Shown here: positions 1-6,995 of the stretch, piece after piece
Layout: each line of letters opens with the position of its first letter
Position numbering within the stretch: the first letter of the stretch is position 1
Source of the DNA: Zymomonas sp.
GTDB lineage: Bacteria > Pseudomonadota > Alphaproteobacteria > Sphingomonadales > Sphingomonadaceae
Length of the DNA stretch: 18,106 nt
Reading direction: 5' to 3'
NCBI RefSeq assembly: GCF_020216885.1
Contig: NZ_JAIWON010000109.1
Span: 1-18,106 of the forward strand
Notes under the pieces: generated by a model
What the model was told of the DNA's origin: nothing
Database searches by the model: none
Seen by the model: the letters and a program-made list of their open reading frames with translations, nothing else
Position numbers and translations under genes: made by a program

Positions 1-1053
1 ATTCTAGGTATATTGGCGACAGCTTTATTGATTATCTTTATTGCTTGGCGTGCTAAAGTGACGGCTCCGGTACGGATTATTGCCGAACCGGTTCATGTAT
101 CGACGGTAACACCGGTTCAACGATCTGTAACGGGAATGGTTTCAGCCGAAGGGCATTTGGCACCAGCAAGAGAGGTGGTTGTTAACGCCCCAAATATTGA
201 TGGCAAAATTGTAAAAGTCCTTGTCGCTGTAGGAGACAAAGTTCAGGCCGGTCAGCCTTTAGCTTTGGTCGGGCATAGTTCTTCTGACCAGAATAATTTT
301 GAGCAATTGGCCTTAGCTGAATCCCAGCAAGCGGATATGACTATTGCCGAAAGTGAATATAAGCGAGCTGAAGCGGCTGGGGACACGACCTTGGCTGAAA
401 TTTTGAAAAAAGACTATGATGCTGCAGCCAGACATCTCCGCCATAAAAGCGGGAAAAAAGCCCGCCAAAAAGCCGTAACCCTTACCCCTATAACGGCACC
501 TGTCAGTGGCTTGGTTCTATCCTGCACGGCTGAAAAAGGGATGGCTGTTATTTCCAATTCTACCGAGCTGTTCCGTATCGCGGAAAAAGGTGAAATCGAA
601 ATGCAGGCAAATGTTGCTGAAAAAGATCTGCCCAGTATTTCGGTTGGAGCCTCGGCGGATGTAAAAATTGCCGGATCAGATAATAATTTTTCGGGTCGGA
701 TATCCTCGATTTCGCCGGTGGTTGATAATGTAACCCATTCGGCAACAGTGCATATTTTGTTGGATGATAACCCAGCCTTGAAAGCGGGTGTATCCGCAGA
801 AGCCCATATTCATACGATGCCTGTTCAGGCACTGCTTTTACCGGAATCCGCCATTATGAGTGATGATACTGGTCATTATGTTTATAGTCTGGATGATGGC
901 AATGCTATTGCCCGTCATCAAGTGACTTTGGGGCAAAAGACTTCGGATGGACAATGGGAAATATTATCCGGTTTACAAAAACAGGATAATATTGTGGCTT
1001 CATCGGGTTCAATGGTCAGCCCCGGTGATCGAGTTATTGTTGATAAAAAGTAG
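1..1053 (+). CDS. RND efflux periplasmic adaptor (HlyD/membrane fusion protein), 5' end outside window
   Basis: This is the periplasmic adaptor that would link an inner-membrane pump to an outer-membrane channel in a tripartite efflux system. The frame is open from base 1, so the gene starts upstream; the TTG at 13 is not a credible start because it sits inside the hydrophobic anchor helix (visible residues about 1-16, ending in AWRAKV). After the anchor come the first lipoyl half-motif (VNAPNIDGKIVKVLVAVGDKV), a short charged helical hairpin rich in Ala, Glu and Lys, the second lipoyl half (ITAPVSGLVLSCTAEKGMAV), a beta-barrel domain, and a membrane-proximal domain ending in GDRVIVDKK. The alpha-hairpin is short, as in adaptors that do not reach far into the periplasm. 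The pump and channel genes are not visible, so the substrate is unknown. A strong terminator follows the stop. Confidence 0.88.
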   Translation: MLGILATALLIIFIAWRAKVTAPVRIIAEPVHVSTVTPVQRSVTGMVSAEGHLAPAREVVVNAPNIDGKIVKVLVAVGDKVQAGQPLALVGHSSSDQNNFEQLALAESQQADMTIAESEYKRAEAAGDTTLAEILKKDYDAAARHLRHKSGKKARQKAVTLTPITAPVSGLVLSCTAEKGMAVISNSTELFRIAEKGEIEMQANVAEKDLPSISVGASADVKIAGSDNNFSGRISSISPVVDNVTHSATVHILLDDNPALKAGVSAEAHIHTMPVQALLLPESAIMSDDTGHYVYSLDDGNAIARHQVTLGQKTSDGQWEILSGLQKQDNIVASSGSMVSPGDRVIVDKK

Positions 1054-1078
1054 TTTCTCCTTCTGAAAAAAGCGTTTT

Positions 1079-1113
1079 AAAAGCCGTCCGTTCTTTTGAT
1101 CGGGCGGCTTTTT
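1079..1113 (+). terminator. Rho-independent terminator of the efflux adaptor gene
   Basis: A 12-bp stem (1079-1090 pairing with 1101-1112, one G-T wobble) with a 10-nt loop runs into a run of five T. It lies 26 bp after the adaptor stop codon and isolates the adaptor operon from the DUF445 gene. Confidence 0.85.
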
Positions 1114-1181
1114 CGCAAAATGGTTCTTTTGATGGGGTGATCTTTTCTAGCAAATAATCCGATGATGCCCATATATCGGCT

Positions 1182-2438
1182 ATGTTCAAAGCTATGACAC
1201 ATCGGATAACCGTTAAAACAGCCGCGACTTTACTGCTGTTTTTGATGGTGGCTCTGTTTTTTATCGGTAGGGAATTAAACCATTTTTTTCCCCATCATTG
1301 GGCTTGGGGATTTTTAATCGCCTTTTCTGAAGCGGCTATGGTCGGTGGTCTGGCGGACTGGTTCGCGGTGACGGCTTTGTTCCGGCATCCTTTGGGGTTA
1401 CCTTTTCCTCATACTGCGCTGATCCCCCATGCCAAGGATCGTATTGCGGTTAATCTGGCCGGCTTTATCGAAACCCATTTTTTGCGGTCGATTGTTTTGG
1501 CGCGTCGTCTGAAGCCTGTGGATGCTGGCCTTTTTCTGCTCCGTTTGACGGATAATCAGATAACCGCAGATCAGGCCTTGAGACATAGATTGCGGCGCTT
1601 TTGGCCTCAATTATGGCAGCATATTGATTATCCGATGGTCAGCGATGAAATAGCGACCAGTCTGTTGGGTGCGCTCAGAAAATCTGATCCTACGCTTGCC
1701 CTTGGTGATGTTTTTAAAGACGCCTTGGAAAAGAAAAAGCAGGTTGCTCTTGTTACATCTGTTTTGCAGGCTTTTGCGAATTGGTTGGCGCATCATGAAG
1801 ATATGATCCGCGATATGGTGAGCGAGCGTTCTGGTAGTTTTTTAAGATGGACGGGATTGGATCATCATTTGGCAGACAGCATTTATGATGCGGTTAATCG
1901 TTTGGTAAATGAAATGATGGTTGCGCCAGATCATCCGTTACGTTTGCGTTTTGATACGACTTTATGGAATTGGGCTGAAAAATTGGGGCATGATCCAGCC
2001 TTTCAAAAACAATTTAACCGTATCAAAAATGCGCTTTTGGATAATCCGGCTGCCCGTCTACAACTGCAGTCCAAGATCGAAAACGGGTTACAAGGATTTC
2101 TTTTAAAGAGCGATACTATAGAGATTTTGCCTGCCTCCTCTAATAGCCGTTTTCCTGTTTTGTTGGCAGAATGGGGGCGGGCTGTTACCGAAGATCGTCA
2201 GACCAAGGCGGCTCTTAACCGTTTGTTCCGGCGTATTATTATCGGTGTGATTGTACCGCATAGCCATCAAATTACTCGATTGATTACGGATACTGTCGAA
2301 AAATGGGATGGTGATGAGGTTGCCGGACGGATTGAAACAGCAGTCGGTGGTGAGCTTCATTATATCCGTTTATCCGGCACCTTTGTCGGTGGGGCGATTG
2401 GTTTGTTATTACATGCCGCTAGTTTGATTATAGGCTGA
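1182..2438 (+). CDS. DUF445 family inner-membrane protein (YjiN-like)
   Basis: This 418-residue protein has the hallmark N-terminal block of DUF445: two hydrophobic segments (about residues 15-30 and 40-58) around [18 protein letters not shown], followed by [22 protein letters not shown] long, mostly helical central region follows, and a C-terminal hydrophobic segment ([20 protein letters not shown]) returns it to the membrane. The biochemical role of the family is not established and I do not assign one. No clear Shine-Dalgarno sequence precedes ATG 1182. A second Met at codon 5 (1194) is an alternative start. The 3' end overlaps the convergent lgt gene by 11 bp. Confidence 0.85.
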   Translation: MFKAMTHRITVKTAATLLLFLMVALFFIGRELNHFFPHHWAWGFLIAFSEAAMVGGLADWFAVTALFRHPLGLPFPHTALIPHAKDRIAVNLAGFIETHFLRSIVLARRLKPVDAGLFLLRLTDNQITADQALRHRLRRFWPQLWQHIDYPMVSDEIATSLLGALRKSDPTLALGDVFKDALEKKKQVALVTSVLQAFANWLAHHEDMIRDMVSERSGSFLRWTGLDHHLADSIYDAVNRLVNEMMVAPDHPLRLRFDTTLWNWAEKLGHDPAFQKQFNRIKNALLDNPAARLQLQSKIENGLQGFLLKSDTIEILPASSNSRFPVLLAEWGRAVTEDRQTKAALNRLFRRIIIGVIVPHSHQITRLITDTVEKWDGDEVAGRIETAVGGELHYIRLSGTFVGGAIGLLLHAASLIIG

Positions 2439-3261
2439 TTTGCCGTTTTTTTGACGTGACGATGAGCCAGAGACCGGCCATAACCATCGGAATGGTGAGT
2501 GTTTGCCCCATGGTTAGCCCCCAAGATAAGGTGCCTAGCTGGACATCGGGTTCTCTGAACCATTCAACAATAAAGCGGGATAGCCCGTAACCGATCAGAA
2601 AAAATCCAGCGAGTTTTCCCGGATGAAGGCGCGCTTTTGTAGCAAAAAATTGGTAATTCAAAAAAGCAAAAAGCAGAATACCTTCTAATCCTGCCTCGTA
2701 AAGTTGGCTGGGATGGCGGGGCAGCGCACCGGCTTGAGGAAAAATAACCGCCCAAGGCATTGTGCTGGGGCGCCCCCATAACTCCCCATTCACGAAATTA
2801 GCCAGCCGTCCAAGAAAAAGGCCGATAGGGGCAGCGCAGCCGATATAATCAGCTATTCTAAGCCAGCTTAGACGGTTTATTTTTTTGACCCACCAGATTG
2901 CCAGAAAAACGCCTATCATACCGCCGTGATAGGACATGCCACCTTCCCATAATTTAAAAATTTCCAGAGGATTTTCGAGAATGGCAGGTTGATAAAAAAG
3001 GACATAGGCGAGCCTACCACCGACAAGTATACCCAAGGTTGACCAGAAAACCAGATCATCCGTCTGTTCTGGTTTCATGGGTGCGCCTGGCTGTTTTAAA
3101 AGGAATAGCACATAACGCCATGCCAAAAGAATGCCGGTGATATAGGCCAGAGCATACCAGTGGATCAGGGGATGAAGGGTTAGTCCAAAAAGATGCCATA
3201 CTCCAAGATCAAAAGCGATCGGAGATAGACCCAAAGCGTCAAAATGGATAACGCTTTTCAT
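2428..3261 (-). CDS. lgt: Prolipoprotein diacylglyceryl transferase
   Basis: Lgt moves the diacylglyceryl group of phosphatidylglycerol to the lipobox cysteine of prolipoproteins, the first step of lipoprotein maturation in the inner membrane. The 277-residue protein has about seven hydrophobic segments and the family motifs: [10 protein letters not shown] near residue 34, YHGG at 111-114, the signature [13 protein letters not shown] at 151-163, [10 protein letters not shown] at 181-190 and [11 protein letters not shown] near the end. The reading frame extends to a TTG at 3312, but the extra 17 residues are unlike the family. I chose ATG 3261 (MKSVIHF), which gives the usual length. The gene is convergent with the DUF445 gene (11-bp overlap) and is preceded by a 283-bp gap carrying a TATAAT and an inverted repeat. 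Confidence 0.95.
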   Translation of the reverse strand: MKSVIHFDALGLSPIAFDLGVWHLFGLTLHPLIHWYALAYITGILLAWRYVLFLLKQPGAPMKPEQTDDLVFWSTLGILVGGRLAYVLFYQPAILENPLEIFKLWEGGMSYHGGMIGVFLAIWWVKKINRLSWLRIADYIGCAAPIGLFLGRLANFVNGELWGRPSTMPWAVIFPQAGALPRHPSQLYEAGLEGILLFAFLNYQFFATKARLHPGKLAGFFLIGYGLSRFIVEWFREPDVQLGTLSWGLTMGQTLTIPMVMAGLWLIVTSKKRQISL

Positions 3262-3375
3262 CTGTTCGATAAAAGCGAATGGCACAGAAAATCCTTTCAA
3301 GGCTAACAGCAAGATATCCGCTGAAATGATAAATAATAGATGGCCGGAAAGTCGATTTTTAAAGGGAAGTAAGCC

Positions 3376-3402
3376 ATTATAACCGATTTATCGCGGATAA
3401 AT
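3376..3402 (-). promoter_or_regulatory. Candidate lgt promoter -10 with upstream inverted repeat
   Basis: A perfect TATAAT (minus strand, 3376-3381) lies about 115 nt upstream of the chosen lgt start. Directly upstream, in the -35 region, is a 7-bp perfect inverted repeat with a 3-bp centre (ATTTATC GCG GATAAAT, 3386-3402). No good TTGACA-like hexamer is present at 16-18 bp, so the promoter may rely on a bound protein. The sequence is seen directly; the function is inferred. Confidence 0.35.
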
Positions 3403-3486
3403 GAGTGATTTTATAGTTGCCATATAAAGCGCGACTGAAAAAGACAAAGAAAAATCAGCACTCTGTTTTTGTCATATCTATCGAAT

Positions 3487-3522
3487 ACAAAAAATCCGGC
3501 CTTTTGAGAAAGACCGGATTTT
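3487..3522 (-). terminator. Rho-independent terminator of the MFS transporter gene
   Basis: Stem AAAATCCGG/CCGGATTTT (3491-3499 with 3514-3522) is extended by CTTT/AAAG around one mismatch. On the minus strand it runs into a stretch of seven T. It lies 23 bp past the transporter stop. Its near symmetry could also stop plus-strand transcripts. Confidence 0.8.
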
Positions 3523-3544
3523 ATAAAAAATGAATTATGCTGAA

Positions 3545-4987
3545 TTAGGCGGCGGCTTTTTTACTCGGTAAAAAGCTGCCATCTTTCAGGCTGGATTCGA
3601 TTTCTTCCAAACTGCGGCCTTTGGTTTCCGGCACCATGAAATAGACGAAAACAAAACCCAAAGCGTTCAGACCGCCATAGAACCACATGGAACCACCGAT
3701 ACCCAATAAGCTGGTCATCGTTAACGCGGTTGACGTTAAAATGAGGTTGGAACCCCACAAGGTCGCGGCGTGAAGGCTGGTGGCACGAGCGCGGATACAG
3801 AGCGGATAGACTTCTGAACCGATAAGCCAGCCGATAACCTGAATACCACCCGCATTGAAAACCATAAAAGCAAACAGACAGGCAAGAATAAGCCAACGAT
3901 GTTCCGAGGCACCCCCCGGCAGATTAAAGGCAATACCCAATGCAAAAAGGCTGAGTGCTGCCAGCGGCATCATGCATAAAGCTAATTTACGACGACCGAC
4001 ATGATCGACCAGCAGTTTCCCGATGGTTGTCATGATGACATAAATAAGGGCAACACCCAAAGCCGAATAATAGGCCATTTTTTCGGTAAAGCCAGAATCC
4101 CGCAAGAAGGTCGGGGTATAATAGATCATCATTTCAATGCCGGAAAGCTGGGTAAAAGCGGCGACGCCTAGACCTGCAATCAGGGCAGGGCGCACCCAAG
4201 GCTGTGCCAAAGCTTTCCAGCCATCTTGGGCAGCTTCTTTCGTCCGGTTGCTGATTTTCTTGATAGAGCGAAGTTCTTTGGTGACTTCGTGATCCGTTTC
4301 GCGGACGGTATCCAGCATATCACGCGCTTCTTCAACGCGTTCCTGACGCACTAACCAGCGGGGACTTTCGGGGAGCATCATCATCGAGCAGAATAAGACA
4401 GCCGCCGGAATAGCCGCGACGCTGAACATTGTCCGCCATGTCCATTCTTCCTGAAGGAAAGCGCCGACAATACCCGCTGCCAGAATACCAAGGCCGATTG
4501 AGATGTTATAGAAGGTCACCATACGGCCACGTTGGTCAGCCGGTGCCAATTCGGCGATATAGACGGGCACAATTTGCGATGATCCGCCAACAGCAAAGCC
4601 GAGAACCAGACGGGCTGCCCCTAACCAGAAAGCTGTGGGCGCGTAGCCTGCGGCAATCACACTGAAACCGAAAATAGCGGTCACAATCATAATCATATGG
4701 CGGCGGCCAACAAAAGCAGACAGTCGACCACAGACAAGAGAGCCGATTACGGCACCAAATAAGAGGATACTAGTAATAATTTCTTGTTGATGGGCATCCA
4801 GTTTGAAGTCATGCGCAATATTCATCAATGCGCCTGAAATAATACCCGTGTCATACCCATAAAGAAAGCCCGCAATCGCCGTTACGATAACGGTACCAAG
4901 CAAATATAATTGTGAACCAATAAAATCTGATACGGTATTTCGAACGTTAGTTTGGGTATCATTTTCTATTTCTGAATTGTTATTCAT
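3545..4987 (-). CDS. MFS transporter, sugar porter family, substrate uncertain
   Basis: This 480-residue, 12-helix inner-membrane transporter belongs to the sugar porter family (relatives XylE, GalP, AraE and IolT), which mostly carry out proton-coupled sugar or polyol uptake. Family motifs are all present: GYDTGIISGA (44-53), GRRHM (94-98), PVYIAELAPADQRGR (141-155), PESPRWLV (206-213), DHVGRRK (328-334) and the end motif PETKGRSLEEIE (453-464). It is not the Zymomonas glucose facilitator Glf, whose sequence differs throughout. Compared by eye with XylE, residues that line the sugar site are altered (see findings), so glucose or xylose should not be assumed. ATG 4987 is preceded by AGGGA at 11-nt spacing. 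The gene stands alone, with its own terminator and a very AT-rich promoter region carrying an inverted repeat. Confidence 0.9.
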   Translation of the reverse strand: MNNNSEIENDTQTNVRNTVSDFIGSQLYLLGTVIVTAIAGFLYGYDTGIISGALMNIAHDFKLDAHQQEIITSILLFGAVIGSLVCGRLSAFVGRRHMIMIVTAIFGFSVIAAGYAPTAFWLGAARLVLGFAVGGSSQIVPVYIAELAPADQRGRMVTFYNISIGLGILAAGIVGAFLQEEWTWRTMFSVAAIPAAVLFCSMMMLPESPRWLVRQERVEEARDMLDTVRETDHEVTKELRSIKKISNRTKEAAQDGWKALAQPWVRPALIAGLGVAAFTQLSGIEMMIYYTPTFLRDSGFTEKMAYYSALGVALIYVIMTTIGKLLVDHVGRRKLALCMMPLAALSLFALGIAFNLPGGASEHRWLILACLFAFMVFNAGGIQVIGWLIGSEVYPLCIRARATSLHAATLWGSNLILTSTALTMTSLLGIGGSMWFYGGLNALGFVFVYFMVPETKGRSLEEIESSLKDGSFLPSKKAAA

Positions 4988-5048
4988 CTAGAAATTTATC
5001 CCTTTTTTTAGCGTCCCTTCATGAAAATACTGTTTCATAATAATAAAA

Positions 5049-5076
5049 ATTACTATTATACTCTACTTATAGTAAT
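5049..5076 (-). promoter_or_regulatory. Candidate promoter/operator of the MFS transporter
   Basis: A perfect 8-bp inverted repeat, ATTACTAT and ATAGTAAT, flanks a 12-bp spacer. A perfect minus-strand TATAAT (5055-5060) overlaps its left arm and spacer, about 70 nt upstream of the transporter ATG. The overlap suggests a repressor-type operator covering the -10. No matching -35 hexamer was found at 16-18 bp. The sequence is seen directly; the function is inferred. Confidence 0.4.
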
Positions 5077-5150
5077 AAATATTTTATAAACAAAAATATT
5101 CAGAATAAATAAAAGTAAACTAAAATAATGTTTAGACTATTATTTATTAG

Positions 5151-5182
5151 AATATACGCGATATGTAAAAATGGCGTATATT
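5151..5182. repeat. Inverted repeat upstream of a small reading frame
   Basis: AATATACG (5151-5158) and CGTATATT (5175-5182) are perfect reverse complements around 16 bp. Allowing one G-T pair, the stem extends to 11 bp. It lies 8 bp before the ribosome-binding-like sequence of the 5207-5308 reading frame, so it could be an operator or a leader hairpin. Confidence 0.35.
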
Positions 5183-5206
5183 TTAGATAAAAGGACAGGA
5201 AAGAAA

Positions 5207-5308
5207 ATGAAGGTTCATCCTTCCATTTCTATTGGATTATACATAAAAATTTTAAAAAATCAAATCCACTCTATTAACCTTAAAATTTATGCCATTTTAC
5301 AGCCATAA
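5207..5308 (+). CDS. Doubtful small ORF, 33 residues, no recognised family
   Basis: ATG 5207 opens a 33-codon frame (starts MKVHPSISIGLY, ends AILQP). It is preceded by a purine-rich stretch, AAGGACAGGAAAGAA, which could serve as a ribosome-binding site. The peptide is basic and moderately hydrophobic, rich in Ile, Lys and Leu, without a clear membrane helix. It lies between an inverted repeat and a weak hairpin. In DNA this AT-rich such a frame can easily arise by chance, and the amino-acid content largely follows the base composition. I list it only because it has a plausible ribosome site in an otherwise empty gap. Confidence 0.2.
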   Translation: MKVHPSISIGLYIKILKNQIHSINLKIYAILQP

Positions 5309-5464
5309 AATATCTTTCTTTTATAGAAAGATTTGAAAGGATTATCGCTAATATTTAAGTCGCTTTTATCCTTCAAAAAGAGAGCGTCAGAATGTTTCTG
5401 AACGATGATGATAAATAGCTTGTTCCGATATTTTTATATCTGTTTTGGAGTTGTTTTAAGATCA

Positions 5465-5490
5465 TGAAAAAAAGCCTCTGTGCAGAGGCT
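5465..5490 (-). terminator. Second, distal rpmB-side terminator
   Basis: Stem AGCCTCTG/CAGAGGCT (5473-5480 with 5483-5490) is followed on the minus strand by seven T. It lies about 65 bp beyond the first rpmB terminator, making a tandem pair. On the plus strand the T-run is displaced (GGTTTTT), so the minus orientation is preferred. Confidence 0.7.
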
Positions 5491-5554
5491 ATTCGGTTTT
5501 TATCTGAAAGTCTGTTTCTAGAAAAATGGATACGAATTGATGCAATTTAGGCAT

Positions 5555-5584
5555 AAAAAAAGCGCATAGCTGGGAGCTATACGC
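5555..5584 (-). terminator. Rho-independent terminator of rpmB
   Basis: A 10-bp stem (5562-5571 with 5575-5584, one mismatch) with a GGG/CCC loop runs on the minus strand into seven T. It lies 87 bp downstream of the rpmB stop. Confidence 0.8.
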
Positions 5585-5671
5585 GGTCTTTTATTAAGAG
5601 ATAAGCTTTCTGGTGTCAGAGCCGTAAAGAGTGCTTTCGCCTTTTACTGCCCTGACATTTCCAGAACTGGC

Positions 5672-5959
5672 TTAGGCTGCAGCGAGCTTTTTGGCAACTT
5701 CACGTTTTACCTTAAGGGCTCGTGTAGAAAGCTTTTCGTTTTTGGTCTTCAACAGCCAGTTGTCCAGACCACCGACATGTTCGACGGAACGCAGGCCGTG
5801 GGTGGAAACCCGAAGCGTAACACCTTTGCCCAAAGCATCGGAAATCAACGTAACATTCTGAAGGTTAGGCAGAAAGGTCCGCTTCGTCCGGTTATTGGCG
5901 TGGGATACGTTATTGCCTACCTGGCGGCCTTTGCCGGTCAGTTCGCAAATGCGCGACAT
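5672..5959 (-). CDS. rpmB: 50S ribosomal protein L28
   Basis: This 95-residue basic protein is L28 of the large ribosomal subunit. The N-terminal block [11 protein letters not shown] with [15 protein letters not shown] is diagnostic, and the middle [38 protein letters not shown] matches the longer L28 form of alphaproteobacteria, with a lysine-rich tail ([11 protein letters not shown]). Only one cysteine is present, so this is the form without zinc-binding cysteine pairs. ATG 5959 is preceded by AGGA at 9-nt spacing. The gene is monocistronic, divergent from tadA, with a candidate promoter at 6048-6076 and two tandem terminators downstream. Confidence 0.97.
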   Translation of the reverse strand: MSRICELTGKGRQVGNNVSHANNRTKRTFLPNLQNVTLISDALGKGVTLRVSTHGLRSVEHVGGLDNWLLKTKNEKLSTRALKVKREVAKKLAAA

Positions 5960-6047
5960 TTTCTCTCATCCTGAATGGCCGGGAGGATCGACAGACGGAC
6001 AGACATAGCCCTAAGCCCGTGATCATTCCCCTTATGGAAAGCAATGG

Positions 6048-6076
6048 CGGATAGCCTGCCTTGCCAGATTCGTCAA
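6048..6076 (-). promoter_or_regulatory. Candidate rpmB promoter
   Basis: On the minus strand TTGACG (6071-6076) is separated by exactly 17 bp from TATCCG (6048-6053). A strong TTGAC with a loose -10 is a usual pattern for housekeeping promoters in alphaproteobacteria. The transcript would carry a leader of about 80 nt. Confidence 0.45.
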
Positions 6077-6212
6077 GCAAAGAAGCCATTTCGCCCAGTA
6101 ATACCGCCTTTATACCCTATTTATGTTGCAAATACCATATATTTACGTCTGTTAAAAAGAAGAAGGTTTTTTCGGAGTCTCTAGGCGTTTTTCTTGTCGT
6201 TGAGTGGACAGC

Positions 6213-6218
6213 TATAAT
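6213..6218 (+). promoter_or_regulatory. Candidate -10 element of tadA
   Basis: A perfect TATAAT lies 46 bp before the tadA ATG. The best upstream hexamers (TTTCTT at 17 bp, TTGTCG at 13 bp) are poor, so the -35 is uncertain. Confidence 0.35.
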
Positions 6219-6264
6219 CACAATGCCTTAGGCAGACATTATTCATGTCCTTTTCAGAATTTTT

Positions 6265-6747
6265 ATGGTGAGTGTTATTTCCACTTTTTCGCCTTTTCCA
6301 TTACCTGAACCGATGCGGCAGGCTTTGTTACAAGCGGAAAGCGCCGCTAATCAGGGCGAGGTGCCAGTTGGTGCCGTGGTGACCTTTCAAGGTAAAATCA
6401 TTGCGGTCGCTGGTAATGCGATGCAGCCACCCTTTGTTGATCCAACAGGCCATGCCGAGGTTAGAGCATTACGGCAGGCCGCTTCTGTTTTGGGCAGTAG
6501 CCGGCTTGACCAATGTGATCTTTGGGTGACCTTGGAGCCTTGTGCGATGTGTGCCGGAGCCATTGCGACAGCCCGTATTCGTCGTCTTTATTATGGTGCA
6601 GACGACCCAAAGGGAGGTGCCGTTCTTTCCGGAGTGCGCTTGTTTTTTCAGCCGAGCTGCCATCATCAGCCGGAAATCTATAATGATTTGGGCAGTCGGA
6701 GGGCGAGTGAATTATTACGGCAGTTTTTTAAGCAAAAAAGAAAGTAA
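6265..6747 (+). CDS. tadA: tRNA-specific adenosine deaminase
   Basis: TadA deaminates A34 to inosine in tRNA-Arg(ACG), allowing one tRNA to read several arginine codons; it is normally essential and works as a homodimer. The 160-residue protein has the zinc cytidine/deoxycytidylate deaminase fold: EVPVGAVV at 32-39, the catalytic HAE at 63-65 (zinc ligand H63, proton shuttle E65), and PCAMC at 92-96 (zinc ligands C93 and C96), then ARIRRLYYGADDPKGGA, which marks TadA rather than free-nucleoside deaminases. The protein end is basic (KQKRK). There is no clear Shine-Dalgarno sequence before ATG 6265; the extra N-terminal residues before MRQAL are of normal length for the family. Confidence 0.93.
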   Translation: MVSVISTFSPFPLPEPMRQALLQAESAANQGEVPVGAVVTFQGKIIAVAGNAMQPPFVDPTGHAEVRALRQAASVLGSSRLDQCDLWVTLEPCAMCAGAIATARIRRLYYGADDPKGGAVLSGVRLFFQPSCHHQPEIYNDLGSRRASELLRQFFKQKRK

Positions 6748-6995
6748 TAGAAGGGCTTTTGAAAAAGTATTTTCTTTGGTTTTTTTCTGTGTGATTTATG
6801 GTTTTTGGGATATTCTCTAAGCATGAATAGGGTGGTTCTATTTGAAATAGGATCGATGTCTTTTCTTTGAAAAAGAATGATGTTTTAAGAATTTGAAAAA
6901 TTCCCTATTTATTTTTTACTATTTGCCATTTATTTTCTATTGTTTTGATATAAAATCAGGCGCATGATAAATATCATTTATATATTTTTAGAATC

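Larger units (their letters stand above)
4988..5671. other. 684-bp AT-rich intergenic region between MFS transporter and rpmB
   Basis: This stretch is much richer in A and T than the flanking genes. I see an operator-like inverted repeat overlapping a TATAAT (5049-5076), a second inverted repeat (5151-5182), a doubtful 33-codon reading frame (5207-5308), a weak ATCTTTC/GAAAGAT hairpin just after it, and two tandem terminators at the rpmB side (5465-5490 and 5555-5584). No tRNA and no recognisable structured RNA was found. Confidence 0.7.
5960..6264. other. 305-bp divergent intergenic region between rpmB and tadA
   Basis: This gap holds a candidate rpmB promoter (minus, 6048-6076), an approximately 80-nt rpmB leader, a TATAAT for tadA (6213-6218) and a short palindrome TGCCT-T-AGGCA (6224-6234) close to the expected tadA transcription start. 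No RNA gene was recognised. Confidence 0.6.

Noticed and set aside
13..15. TTG as start of the efflux adaptor
   Set aside because: The frame is open to base 1 and the hydrophobic anchor begins before it, so the gene is cut by the window edge.
3561..3896. 111-codon minus-strand frame inside the MFS transporter
   Set aside because: Out-of-frame shadow of the transporter; the composition is not protein-like.
3545..4987. Identification of the MFS gene as the glucose facilitator glf
   Set aside because: The sequence differs from what I know of Zymomonas Glf in the N-terminus, helix 7 and helix 10; only general family motifs are shared.
5489..5554. 21-codon minus-strand frame between the two rpmB-side terminators
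   Set aside because: Its ATG lies in the T-run of the first terminator and it has no ribosome site; most likely chance.
4988..5671. Genomic island or mobile element remnant in the AT-rich gap
   Set aside because: No transposase fragments, direct repeats or tRNA attachment site were seen; low GC alone is not enough.
6542..6820. 92-codon plus-strand frame overlapping the end of tadA
   Set aside because: Mostly out-of-frame tadA sequence running into AT-rich intergenic DNA; no ribosome site or family resemblance.
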